A DNA stretch of 14,284 bases from Pseudomonadota bacterium (GCA_027622495.1 JAQBYL010000048.1:1-14284), one strand, 5' to 3'; counted from the first letter of the stretch, positions 7,075 to 14,284 are shown. The notes: generated by a model not told the origin, from the sequence alone. A program made the numbers and translations.

Positions 7075-10000
7075 CTACCGGCTGTTGGCCGCCCGCAGAC
7101 GAACTCCGAGCTCAGACAGAACATGGGGCTTACCGACCTGGTAACCCTGTGCGAAGTCCACACCGATCTCTTTCAGGCTGTTAAGAATTTCACTGGTCTC
7201 CACGTACTCCGCAATCGTCTGCTTGCCCATGTAGTGACCGATCTCATTGATCGATTTGACCACCGCAAAATCACTCGGGTTAGTGGCGATGTCTTTGACG
7301 AAGACGCCATCAATTTTGACGTAATCCACCGGCAGACTGCGCAGGTACGAATACGACGAAAGCCCGGTCCCGAAATCGTCGAGTGAGAACCGGCAGCCAA
7401 TGATCTTCATCCGGTTCATGAAGTCGATTGCATTGTCCAGGTTGGCAATGGTCGCCGTTTCGGTTATTTCGAAACAGACTTTGCTGGTAGGCGCCTGGGT
7501 TCGTGTGAACTGTTCCAGCACGAAGTCCGCGAAAGTCTCGTCGTTGATCGAATGCCCCGATACGTTGATCGAAAAACCACCAAATCGATCGAGGCTTTCG
7601 CGGTTCGCAGCCATCCAGGTCAGGACCTGCTCAATCACCCAGCGGTCAATAAACGATATCCGCTGATAGGTTTCTGCAGCATTGATGAAGTCTGTTGGTG
7701 GCATGATGTCGCCTAACTCGTCGCGCATCGTCAGCAGAATTTCATAGTGCGTATCGAGGTGCGTTGTGGTTTTGTCGTTAAGCGGCACAATACGCTGGCA
7801 GTTCAGGATCAGGCGATCCTCCTCAAGAGCGCGATCGAGCTGCGTCACCCACTCCATGACCCCGTGACGCTGCATCATCTCGGTGTCACCGGGTTCGTAT
7901 TCCTGCAGACGGTTGCGGCCGGCGTCTTTGGCTGTGTAGCAGGCTTCGTCGGCAAACTGCATGAGTTCGTCTACGCTGTCGGTGGTGCGGTCAACGAACA
8001 CCAGACCCATGCTGACGCTCAGATTGTACTTGCGACCCTCCCAGGTGAATTGCTCCGCACGAACACCTTTGAGGACCTTGTCTGCCAGAGTGCGTGCATC
8101 CGGGGTTTTTACATTCCGCAACAGCACACCAAACTCATCACCGCCCAGCCGAGCCACTTCGATATCGCAACCGGTCAGCTGCCGTTCGATGATTTCGCCG
8201 AAACCGCGCAGCAATTCGTCACCGGCCGTGTGCCCACTGGTGTTATTGATGACCTTGAATTGATCGATATCCTGGTACAAAAGTGCATGCTGAACGCTTT
8301 CTACACGGGCGACCGCCAATGATCGTTCGATCGTCCGTTCAAATTCTTTTCTGTTCATGAGACCGGTCAGATCGTCATGGGTGGCCTGGAACGCCAGCTG
8401 GTTGTGCATGTTTTCGAGCATCCGCTGTGATGCACGGTCCATCAGCGGTATGTCGTAGTCATCGAGCAGGGTGATGCGGCCCTCGAACAGACCGTCGGCC
8501 AGTTCTTTCAGTTCCAGCTCACGTGTCTTGATGCCTTTTCGATTAACCAGCACAAAGGAGCTGAAGTGATCGCCGACAAAAGCCACTGTCAGAATCAACG
8601 GTCGTCCCTGGGCGTCGCTGGTTGCCAGCCATTCACCCACACGCACCCGTCTGGCACGCTCCACAGCATTGGCCCAGCTGCTGCGAACATCTTCATCTTC
8701 ACTTTCGATTGACGGATCGAGTTCGGGGAGCAACCCATCAAGACCCAGCGCAGCGGCTACACCGTCGCTGGCAACGTGGGTCATCCGCAGCGGCGGCCGC
8801 GCACCGCCCGTATCACCGATGAGCGACTCCGCCAGACGCATGATCAGCGGCGTTCGTTTGCTCGGATCGAAGGAAATCCCGTTCAAACCGTCGATCACCC
8901 GTTTAAGCAATGCTTCCGGTTCAACAAAGGCTTCATTGTCCTTGTCGATATCACCGGTCAACTGGTCATGGACCTGGTCGACCAGACCCAGGCCGTCACG
9001 CCATTCGTTGCTGGTTACACCGTGCCGCAGATGGGCATGCACCAGCAGATTACGCCAACCCGGATTCAGCATCTCGAGCAGCAGATCTGGAACGTCACGA
9101 TCAGCCAGACACGGCACCATCTGCTGCAGAACATCACGGCGCGCGCGCGCCAGCTTCTGCTGACCTTCACTTGCCCTGACGGTCCGTTCGATATTGCCAC
9201 GATAAACCCGCGACTGTTTGTCGATCAGCGGATTCAGCTCGCTGACTGCCTCGGCAAAAATCGACGGGTTTTTGTCGTAGTTCTGCACTACCCGCTGCAG
9301 CAGTTCATCCACCTGGCGGCCGACTTCACGATCAACCCCTTCGCGAACATCGCGGCTGTTGCCGAGTCTGGCCAGCTGATTGAGCATCATGACCGCACTG
9401 TGCGGCTCATGGCTGTCCTGGTTGAGGAAGCCCGGATCCCTGGCGGCTAGCTTATTCAAGGTGGTTTCAAGACGTTGGACCCACTCGCGGATCCCATCGG
9501 TCAGAAAGCGGTCAACACGGATGGCGTCAATCAGCGATTCCATCACCTGAAGGTTGTCGAAATCCTGCTCCCGAAAACCCTTACCGGCACCGTGCCGTTG
9601 CCTGAGCGTTTCGAACAGGCGGCTTTTCAGACGGGTATCGGAGAGCGGCGCATCACCCAGTTCCTGCTCGACAGAAGAGATGGCCGCAACGATTTCATCC
9701 GAACTGAAAGTCTGATGATCCGCAGCTTGCGGGGGCGCAAGCATCTCCTCCACGTGCCCACCGGTTAGAAGGCGCGTCTGTCGGGTGAGGCCTAAGATTT
9801 CCCGTGCAGAGTCATACATGTGACCTTGGGACGGTTCGACGAATGGATTGTGGTCCACCCGTCCGGCGCGCGATACCGCTCCATCGGCAGCCATGGTCGC
9901 TTCGCGCAGGCTACTGTCCATCTCCTGATAGGCACGGGGATTGAGTGCGCTGCCTGAGCGGCTCCGCACAACGGTCCGCTCTTTAAGTTTATTGCGCAGT

Positions 10001-11319
10001 TCTGCAAGCGACGGGAAATCACCACTTTCGGCAAACAGGGCATTCACCTCCTGGTAAAAACGACCGAGCATGGCGATCAGCGTTTCTTCAAATGCCTTGT
10101 ATATGTCGAGCTTGACCTGTCGCGAAAAATCCAGGTTCTTCAGGCTGTCGTCAAAAGCCCATCCGAGCACCGCGGGGCCAATCGGGTTGGCGTCCTTATG
10201 GCTCCAGGGTTTTGCGATCAACCCCATCTGCGCACGCAGGTCAAACAGGGTGTCGCGGTGGCGGTTTTCCGTTTTTGAAATCAATTCGGCTACCGCCAGC
10301 CAGTCTTCGAACTGTTCGGTGTCCACCAGTTCGAGCTTTTTGGAACTGCCAGTCTCGCGACGCTTGCGTTTCTCCAGCACTTCCTCGAGGTCAGTGATGT
10401 TCTTAACCTGACGGTCGACTTCAGACTTGAGGTAGGCGCAGATCTGTTCCTGACCTTTTTCAAGCTGGTCAAGACCCTCGAAGTACATGACCTGGATCGA
10501 ATTCGTTCCAGCATCGCGGGCCTTGATCAATAACGCATCAAGCACAGCATCGAAAAAACGTTCACCAAGATTGCCGACAAAAACCCCGGCGAGATCGGAT
10601 ATCTTTGCGCGAACCTGTTCACCTGCCTGTGCACTGATTCGACGGTCGCGAAGGGCCTGTTCAATCGTCCCTGGCTTATCGCGCGTTGCTGGGGGTTTCT
10701 GCGCTTTTATATCTGCAGCCGCAGGTGAGCGGGGTTGAGATGAGGATTTCTGTGGATCTGACACCGTGGCGTCCGCCGACCGTGAGAGCATCGAATCGTC
10801 ATCCGCCCCTACACGATGAGCCTCTCCTCGAGCGTCCTGAGCATCGCCCTCATCATCGGCGACTTGATCAAAACCAGCTGCCCCATCCAGAAATGCATCG
10901 CCTTCGGCGTCGACCGTGTCATCTTCTTCAATGACGGCACTGCCGGAAGCCACCGCAAACTTGAGAAGCGCATCGAAGGCCCGTTCGTCGAGGCCATCGG
11001 CGAATACCACGCCGACACCATTGCCGGAATCCAGAACCCGGGCAATCCTTGCGACTGTGCGGAAATGTTCATGCCCGGAAGGGGTGGCAACGGAAAAATG
11101 CAGGGCAACTTCTTCGCCCTCCGGATTGCCCAGACTCATGTCGAGCGAGCGACCCATACCGCTCAACAACATGCCGTGTTCACAGAAATCCCGAACCGAA
11201 CAAAGCCATGAGCGCCCCTGTTGGGGATGCATCAATGCAGAGAGGGAAATCGCGTGCCGGGTGAACTGCCTGCGGTTCAACTTTAGCGTCCTTGGCCAAT
11301 CCTTACGACCATAACGCAT
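7075..11319 (-). CDS. Giant cyclic-di-GMP protein: PilZ-DUF1631-GGDEF-EAL
   Basis: A 1414-residue cytoplasmic protein without membrane segments. Residues about 14-125 form a PilZ c-di-GMP-binding domain with RQFTR (17-21) and DFCEHG (44-49, a cysteine variant of the DxSxxG motif). Residues 130-215 are an acidic, low-complexity linker. About 215-905 matches my recollection of DUF1631, largely helical and of unknown function. GGDEF (about 970-1145) has DIDQF (1017-1021), GGDEF (1059-1063) and no RxxD inhibitory site (GCDI there). EAL (about 1155-1414) keeps the metal ligands E1193, N1252, E1284, D1314, K1335, E1371 and Q1391, but the signature reads EILLT rather than EALxR. It may therefore bind, make and degrade c-di-GMP. 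Start: the ATG at 11319 lacks a Shine-Dalgarno, whereas a TTG at 11280 (residue 14) has AAGGA well spaced. It lies 27 bp after the diguanylate cyclase gene and is probably co-transcribed. Confidence 0.93.
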   Translation of the reverse strand: MRYGRKDWPRTLKLNRRQFTRHAISLSALMHPQQGRSWLCSVRDFCEHGMLLSGMGRSLDMSLGNPEGEEVALHFSVATPSGHEHFRTVARIARVLDSGNGVGVVFADGLDERAFDALLKFAVASGSAVIEEDDTVDAEGDAFLDGAAGFDQVADDEGDAQDARGEAHRVGADDDSMLSRSADATVSDPQKSSSQPRSPAAADIKAQKPPATRDKPGTIEQALRDRRISAQAGEQVRAKISDLAGVFVGNLGERFFDAVLDALLIKARDAGTNSIQVMYFEGLDQLEKGQEQICAYLKSEVDRQVKNITDLEEVLEKRKRRETGSSKKLELVDTEQFEDWLAVAELISKTENRHRDTLFDLRAQMGLIAKPWSHKDANPIGPAVLGWAFDDSLKNLDFSRQVKLDIYKAFEETLIAMLGRFYQEVNALFAESGDFPSLAELRNKLKERTVVRSRSGSALNPRAYQEMDSSLREATMAADGAVSRAGRVDHNPFVEPSQGHMYDSAREILGLTRQTRLLTGGHVEEMLAPPQAADHQTFSSDEIVAAISSVEQELGDAPLSDTRLKSRLFETLRQRHGAGKGFREQDFDNLQVMESLIDAIRVDRFLTDGIREWVQRLETTLNKLAARDPGFLNQDSHEPHSAVMMLNQLARLGNSRDVREGVDREVGRQVDELLQRVVQNYDKNPSIFAEAVSELNPLIDKQSRVYRGNIERTVRASEGQQKLARARRDVLQQMVPCLADRDVPDLLLEMLNPGWRNLLVHAHLRHGVTSNEWRDGLGLVDQVHDQLTGDIDKDNEAFVEPEALLKRVIDGLNGISFDPSKRTPLIMRLAESLIGDTGGARPPLRMTHVASDGVAAALGLDGLLPELDPSIESEDEDVRSSWANAVERARRVRVGEWLATSDAQGRPLILTVAFVGDHFSSFVLVNRKGIKTRELELKELADGLFEGRITLLDDYDIPLMDRASQRMLENMHNQLAFQATHDDLTGLMNRKEFERTIERSLAVARVESVQHALLYQDIDQFKVINNTSGHTAGDELLRGFGEIIERQLTGCDIEVARLGGDEFGVLLRNVKTPDARTLADKVLKGVRAEQFTWEGRKYNLSVSMGLVFVDRTTDSVDELMQFADEACYTAKDAGRNRLQEYEPGDTEMMQRHGVMEWVTQLDRALEEDRLILNCQRIVPLNDKTTTHLDTHYEILLTMRDELGDIMPPTDFINAAETYQRISFIDRWVIEQVLTWMAANRESLDRFGGFSINVSGHSINDETFADFVLEQFTRTQAPTSKVCFEITETATIANLDNAIDFMNRMKIIGCRFSLDDFGTGLSSYSYLRSLPVDYVKIDGVFVKDIATNPSDFAVVKSINEIGHYMGKQTIAEYVETSEILNSLKEIGVDFAQGYQVGKPHVLSELGVRLRAANSR

Positions 11320-11346
11320 CTTCTGGTGCGGGTCACGAACGCCCTC

Positions 11347-12405
11347 TCACTGCGTGATGAGAACCCTGTCACGTCCCAGGCTCTTCGCCCGGTAGAGAGC
11401 GTGATCTGCGCGCGCAATGAGACGCTCGATAGACTCACCAGGCTCGAAACTTGCAACCCCGATGGACACAGTGAGCACAAATTTCGGATCAGACCCCACA
11501 CTCATGGCACTGGTCTGGCAGCGCAACCGGTCAGCCACCCTGGCCGCCACTTCAGCATTGGCGCCGACCAGCACCAGCAGAAATTCTTCGCCCCCCCAGC
11601 GTGCCACCACATCAACCGACCGCACCGCGTCTTCGGCGAGACAGGCAAACCGGTGCAACACGCGGTCACCTTCGCTGTGGCCGAAACAGTCGTTGACCCG
11701 CTTGAACAGATCGAGATCACAAAAGCACACAGTGAAATCCATCTGCCCCCGGTCACCGAGCGCTTTCTGCCGCGTGAGTACATCCTGCAGATAGCGTCGA
11801 TTGTAAAGACCGGTCAGATCGTCGCGCATGGCCAGATTGCTGACCTGCTGCAGCACCTCGTTCAGCTGCTCGGTGCGTTGCCGATCTGCACGGCGGATCC
11901 GAACGACCTCCACCGCCATCATGTGCATACCCAGGGTGAGCACGGCAAAGACACCGGCAAACCCGAGCTCCGTTTCAAGCTCGCTGATGCCCGGTACATA
12001 CGACGCCATCGCACAGATCAGGTAGCTGACCACGGTCGCACCGGTTACCACCATGAGTTGCGAAGCCTTGAGTTGAAGTGCCGCGTACAGAACCCCGAAC
12101 AGAGGCAGACTCAGCAACAGGATCCGCACCACGTCAGGCGCAAGCATGGAGATTGCAACCGCGCCGCTGTTACCCCACACCACACGGGTCAGCATCAATC
12201 GATCATCCGCTGCATCTGGCGCAATCAGAGTCGCCAGAAACCCGACCAGCCACACACACACGAGGATCAGAAGGGTACCTTCAGTATTAGCATCCGAGGC
12301 GTTGTAGTAAAACCCTGCGGCCAGCAGCACAAATGCGACCAACGCCGCAAAAACCATTGTTTTGCGGCCCTCGACACTCGCAGTGATGGGAACGCTGACT
12401 GACAC
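11347..12405 (-). CDS. Membrane-bound diguanylate cyclase (GGEEF)
   Basis: A 352-residue inner-membrane enzyme predicted to make cyclic di-GMP from two GTP. The N-terminal half holds about six hydrophobic segments (roughly 17-33, 45-62, 75-91, 93-111, 116-134, 148-165) with little loop sequence, so it is an integral-membrane sensor of unknown ligand. A charged signalling helix (about 166-192) leads into the GGDEF domain beginning MRDDLTGLYNRRYL. CDLDLFKRVND (229-239) carries the metal aspartate, GGEEF is at 271-275, and RSVD (262-265) five residues upstream is an intact RxxD inhibitory site, predicting product feedback. The start is a GTG with TAGGG seven bases upstream; an ATG 16 codons later (12357) is an alternative just before the first membrane segment. 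Located between glpK (99 bp upstream) and the giant PilZ-DUF1631-GGDEF-EAL gene (27 bp downstream). Confidence 0.92.
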   Translation of the reverse strand: MSVSVPITASVEGRKTMVFAALVAFVLLAAGFYYNASDANTEGTLLILVCVWLVGFLATLIAPDAADDRLMLTRVVWGNSGAVAISMLAPDVVRILLLSLPLFGVLYAALQLKASQLMVVTGATVVSYLICAMASYVPGISELETELGFAGVFAVLTLGMHMMAVEVVRIRRADRQRTEQLNEVLQQVSNLAMRDDLTGLYNRRYLQDVLTRQKALGDRGQMDFTVCFCDLDLFKRVNDCFGHSEGDRVLHRFACLAEDAVRSVDVVARWGGEEFLLVLVGANAEVAARVADRLRCQTSAMSVGSDPKFVLTVSIGVASFEPGESIERLIARADHALYRAKSLGRDRVLITQ

Positions 12406-12504
12406 GGTACAACCCTAAGATCGAGACAACTTCAGACCTTCAAGTGTAGACGTGCACTCGGCGCCTTGTCCGTCGCGGGATGTAAGGGTTTTGTGGGTGG
12501 CAGG

Positions 12505-13989
12505 TCAGCGGATATTCAACGCCTGGGCGACCGCACGCTGCCAGCCGGCCAGCAACATCTGGCGCTGACTGGCCTGCATATTCACCTCGAACTGGCGATC
12601 CAGACGCCATAAGCGGGCGCTTTCGGCGAGGCTTGAAAAGTGACCCGACGCAAGTGCTGCCAGAGTTGCGGCACCCAGGGCGGTGGTTTCGATCATTTCC
12701 GGTCGATCCACCGGCACGTTAAGGATGTCGGCCAGAAACTGGCACAGCCAGTTGTTGGCTGACATGCCGCCGTCGACCCGCAAGCGGGTGATCGATGCCC
12801 CTTCCGCCTGCATGGCCTGAACCAGTTCACTGGTCTGGTACACCACTGACTGAAGTGTCGCGGTCACGATCTGCGCACGTCCTGAGTTCAAGGTCAGACC
12901 GGTGATCATTCCGCGCACATCCGGATTCCAGTGTGGCGCACCCAGACCAGTGAATGCCGGGATGACATACACACCACCCGTGTCGACACCGTTCTGACCG
13001 GCCAGCAGCTCGGTTTCGCCGGCCTGTTCAATCAGACCCAGTTGATCGCGCAACCACTTCACCGCGACCCCTGCCGCGAAAATACTCCCTTCCAGCGCAT
13101 AGGTCGGCACCCCATCAATCCGATAGCCCACCGTAGCGAGCAGGTCCTGCTGCGGTAGCAGCGCCTGGGTTCCCGTGTTGGTCATTACGAAACAACCGGT
13201 CCCGTAAGTGCTCTTGGTCATGCCCTGTGTGAAACAACCCTGACCGATCATGGCCGCCTGCTGATCGCCAGCCACGCCAAGGATCGGTACGCTGGCACCC
13301 AGCCAGTGTTCTTCCAGACTGCCGAAGTCACCGGCAGAGTCGACCACTTCCGGCAGCAGACTGCGCGGTATCCTAAGTGCCTGCAGCAGAGTCTCATCCC
13401 AACACTGCTGGTGGATGTCAAACAGCATGGTGCGCGAAGCATTGGTCGCGTCGGTCAGATGGCGTTTACCCCCGGTAAGGCGCCAGATCAAAAACGTATC
13501 GACTGTGCCAAAACGCAGTTTACCGGCCTGCGCCCGAGCGCGCAGATCGCTGTCCTGCTCCAGCAGCCAGGCAAGTTTGGTTGCAGAAAAGTAGGGATCG
13601 ATCAAGAGCCCCGTGCGTTTACGGATGTGCTCGAGCAGCCCCTCGCTACGCATTCGGTTGCAGATGCCAACGGTACGCCGGTCCTGCCAGATGATCGCGT
13701 TGTGTACGCACTCACCCGTTTCGGCATCCCACAACAGCGTCGTCTCGCGCTGGTTGGTGATCCCGATCGCAGTGAGTGATGAGGCCCTGACCCCGGCATC
13801 TTCAAGCGCACCGCGACACACCGCGAGCGTTGTGGACCAGAGCACTTCGGGATCCTGTTCCACCCAGCCGTCAGCGGGAAACAGGTTGTCGAAGTCGAGC
13901 TGACTGACGCCTTCGAGTCGGCCATCGAGGTTGAACACAAGGGCGCGGGAACTCGAGGTGCCCTGGTCGATGGCGAGGATGTGAGACAT
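12505..13989 (-). CDS. glpK: Glycerol kinase
   Basis: Phosphorylates glycerol to sn-glycerol 3-phosphate with ATP, trapping it after facilitated uptake; FGGY-family cytoplasmic enzyme. The 494-residue product is near normal length (about 500). Motifs are DQGTSSSR (8-15), NQRETTLLWD (79-88) with R81 and E82, DPYFSATKLAWLL (131-143) with Y133, DATNASRTMLFDI (180-192), VAGDQQAAMIGQ (239-250) with the catalytic base D242, KSTYGTGCF (259-267), GLGAPHW (348-354), and DGGMSANNWLCQF (406-418). The equivalents of E. coli R83, E84, Y135 and D245 are all present. The E. coli fructose-1,6-bisphosphate loop (G234-T-R236) reads G231-A-S233 here, so the allosteric arginine is lost. No glycerol facilitator, GlpD or GlpR gene is visible next to it. 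No strong Shine-Dalgarno is seen before the ATG. Confidence 0.96.
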   Translation of the reverse strand: MSHILAIDQGTSSSRALVFNLDGRLEGVSQLDFDNLFPADGWVEQDPEVLWSTTLAVCRGALEDAGVRASSLTAIGITNQRETTLLWDAETGECVHNAIIWQDRRTVGICNRMRSEGLLEHIRKRTGLLIDPYFSATKLAWLLEQDSDLRARAQAGKLRFGTVDTFLIWRLTGGKRHLTDATNASRTMLFDIHQQCWDETLLQALRIPRSLLPEVVDSAGDFGSLEEHWLGASVPILGVAGDQQAAMIGQGCFTQGMTKSTYGTGCFVMTNTGTQALLPQQDLLATVGYRIDGVPTYALEGSIFAAGVAVKWLRDQLGLIEQAGETELLAGQNGVDTGGVYVIPAFTGLGAPHWNPDVRGMITGLTLNSGRAQIVTATLQSVVYQTSELVQAMQAEGASITRLRVDGGMSANNWLCQFLADILNVPVDRPEMIETTALGAATLAALASGHFSSLAESARLWRLDRQFEVNMQASQRQMLLAGWQRAVAQALNIR

Positions 13990-14057
13990 AGGTGAAACCG
14001 ATTGAAAGCGAACAGGCTTAGACGCTAACGAAATCCATCAAAAATGGCGAGTTCAAC

Positions 14058-14087
14058 GACCTTGAAAAGGTCCTCCGGGAGACCTTT
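14058..14087. repeat. Three-arm alternative hairpin in the glpK upstream region
   Basis: GACCTT (14058-14063), AAGGTC (14067-14072) and a second GACCTT (14081-14086) are three arms, of which the middle one can pair with either flank. The right-hand pairing extends to 7 bp (AAAGGTC 14066-14072 with GACCTTT 14081-14087) around an 8-base loop. It lies 69-98 bp upstream of the glpK ATG and could fall in its leader. In the minus direction the right-hand hairpin is followed by TTTTC, weakly terminator-like. The arms are seen directly; any regulatory role is inference. Confidence 0.5.
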
Positions 14088-14124
14088 CAGGGACCGGCTC
14101 ACGGGCTGCTGAATTTAATCTCAA

Positions 14125-14144
14125 CGATCCACAGGTTATCCACA
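14125..14144 (+). promoter_or_regulatory. Two DnaA boxes in tandem
   Basis: TTATCCACA at 14136-14144 is a perfect E. coli-type DnaA box. CGATCCACA at 14125-14133 matches 7 of 9 and lies exactly 11 bp upstream in the same orientation, so ATCCACAGGT is repeated about one helical turn apart. In E. coli a similar pair of DnaA boxes lies in the nrdAB promoter. Their position just before two NrdR-like boxes supports the same arrangement here. Confidence 0.7.
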
Positions 14145-14170
14145 GGTAATTCCTTGCAATGTCCTATACA

Positions 14171-14186
14171 GCGCATTATCTTGTGT
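14171..14186. promoter_or_regulatory. Upstream NrdR-box-like site (weaker copy)
   Basis: GCGCATTATCTTGTGT matches the NrdR consensus acaCwAtATaTwGtgt at 12 of 16 positions by hand alignment; its right half TTGTGT is good and its left half poor. It starts exactly 31 bp before the downstream site, close to three helical turns. Tandem NrdR boxes with about this spacing are known from ribonucleotide reductase promoters. Confidence 0.5.
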
Positions 14187-14197
14187 GTTCTCCGGTT

Positions 14198-14221
14198 CAA
14201 AACCCTATATGTAGGGTTTTG
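14198..14221. promoter_or_regulatory. Downstream NrdR-box-like palindrome
   Basis: A perfect 10-bp inverted repeat, CAAAACCCTA (14198-14207) and TAGGGTTTTG (14212-14221), around a TATG centre. The inner 16 bases (14202-14217, ACCCTATATGTAGGGT) match the NrdR consensus at 13 of 16 positions, including nearly all of the CwATATATwG core. NrdR is the zinc-ribbon/ATP-cone repressor of ribonucleotide reductase genes. The site abuts and overlaps the proposed -35 element, a sensible place for repression. Confidence 0.65.
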
Positions 14222-14247
14222 TAAGTTTGACCGAGTCAATTTATAGA
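14219..14247 (+). promoter_or_regulatory. Possible sigma-70 promoter for a gene beyond the right edge
   Basis: TTGTAA (14219-14224) and TATAGA (14242-14247) are separated by 17 bp, each matching its hexamer consensus at 4 of 6. The -35 overlaps the right arm of the NrdR-like palindrome. No start codon with a credible reading frame follows before 14284, so the target gene, probably nrdA-like, lies outside the window. TTGACC at 14227 is a competing -35 but lacks a good -10. Confidence 0.4.
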
Positions 14248-14284
14248 TCGAACTATTTACCGATTTCGGACCGGGAAAAGCCGT

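Noticed and set aside
8776..9450. A 224-codon plus-strand frame opposite the DUF1631 region
   Set aside because: Antisense to the continuous 1414-residue reading frame, no recognisable domain and no ribosome site.
11320..11349. The cyclase stop codon and the giant gene start are in the same frame with nine sense codons between; the zinc-ribbon gene and murI show the same
   Set aside because: A one-in-three chance each; no readthrough context, and each protein is complete on its own, so not a split fusion.
11326..12402. A 358-codon open frame on the plus strand, opposite the membrane diguanylate cyclase
   Set aside because: The translation is low in hydrophobic structure, rich in His/Gln/Arg, and mirrors a gene with clear GGEEF motifs; a shadow frame.
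12486..12494. GGGTTTTGT shared with the NrdR-like palindrome near 14214
   Set aside because: Only nine bases, no inverted partner here, and it lies between glpK and the cyclase gene; likely coincidence.
14021..14035. GACGCTAACGAAATC upstream of glpK as a GlpR operator
   Set aside because: One half-site resembles the GlpR core but the partner half does not match; too weak to call without a motif scan.
14125..14144. The DnaA boxes as part of a replication origin
   Set aside because: Only two boxes, no AT-rich unwinding region with further boxes, and no dnaA/dnaN/gid neighbours; promoter control fits better.

Overview
The window looks like chromosomal DNA from a gammaproteobacterium. RNase T, a CGFS glutaredoxin of the Grx4 type, a Pseudomonas-like ArgF, and the order argG / rnt / grxD / argF all point that way. 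From memory, Pseudomonas aeruginosa keeps the same genes in the same neighbourhood (PA3525 argG, PA3528 rnt, PA3533 grxD, PA3537 argF), with other genes between them. No phage, transposon, CRISPR or tRNA signal was seen, and coding density is very high.

Layout. Positions 1-2582 (minus strand) are a tight operon-like run: argG, a small zinc-ribbon protein of unknown function, then murI (glutamate racemase), whose C-terminal end is cut off by the window edge. A 106-bp divergent gap separates argG from rnt (RNase T, plus). rnt converges on grxD (minus). grxD is divergent from a PatB/MalY-type PLP C-S lyase (plus), which ends in a clear hairpin terminator at 4906-4933. Then come argD and argF (plus), 3 bp apart and probably co-transcribed. 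argG, argD and argF supply three steps of arginine synthesis: N-acetylornithine formation, citrulline formation and argininosuccinate formation.

Positions 7075-12405 (minus) hold a cyclic-di-GMP signalling pair. The first is a six-helix membrane diguanylate cyclase with GGEEF and an intact RxxD inhibitory site. Immediately downstream is a 1414-residue protein joining PilZ, DUF1631, GGDEF and EAL domains. Upstream of these on the same strand is glpK (glycerol kinase), which lacks the arginine used for fructose-1,6-bisphosphate inhibition in E. coli.

The last 295 bp (13990-14284) contain no gene but are dense in regulatory signals. There are nested hairpins in the glpK leader region, two DnaA boxes 11 bp apart (one a perfect TTATCCACA), and two NrdR-box-like palindromes 31 bp apart overlapping a plausible plus-strand promoter. 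This combination strongly suggests the control region of a ribonucleotide reductase operon (nrdA-like) starting just beyond the right edge. It is the most informative non-coding signal in the window. The genes themselves are mostly housekeeping; the giant c-di-GMP protein and the zinc-ribbon gene are the least understood parts.
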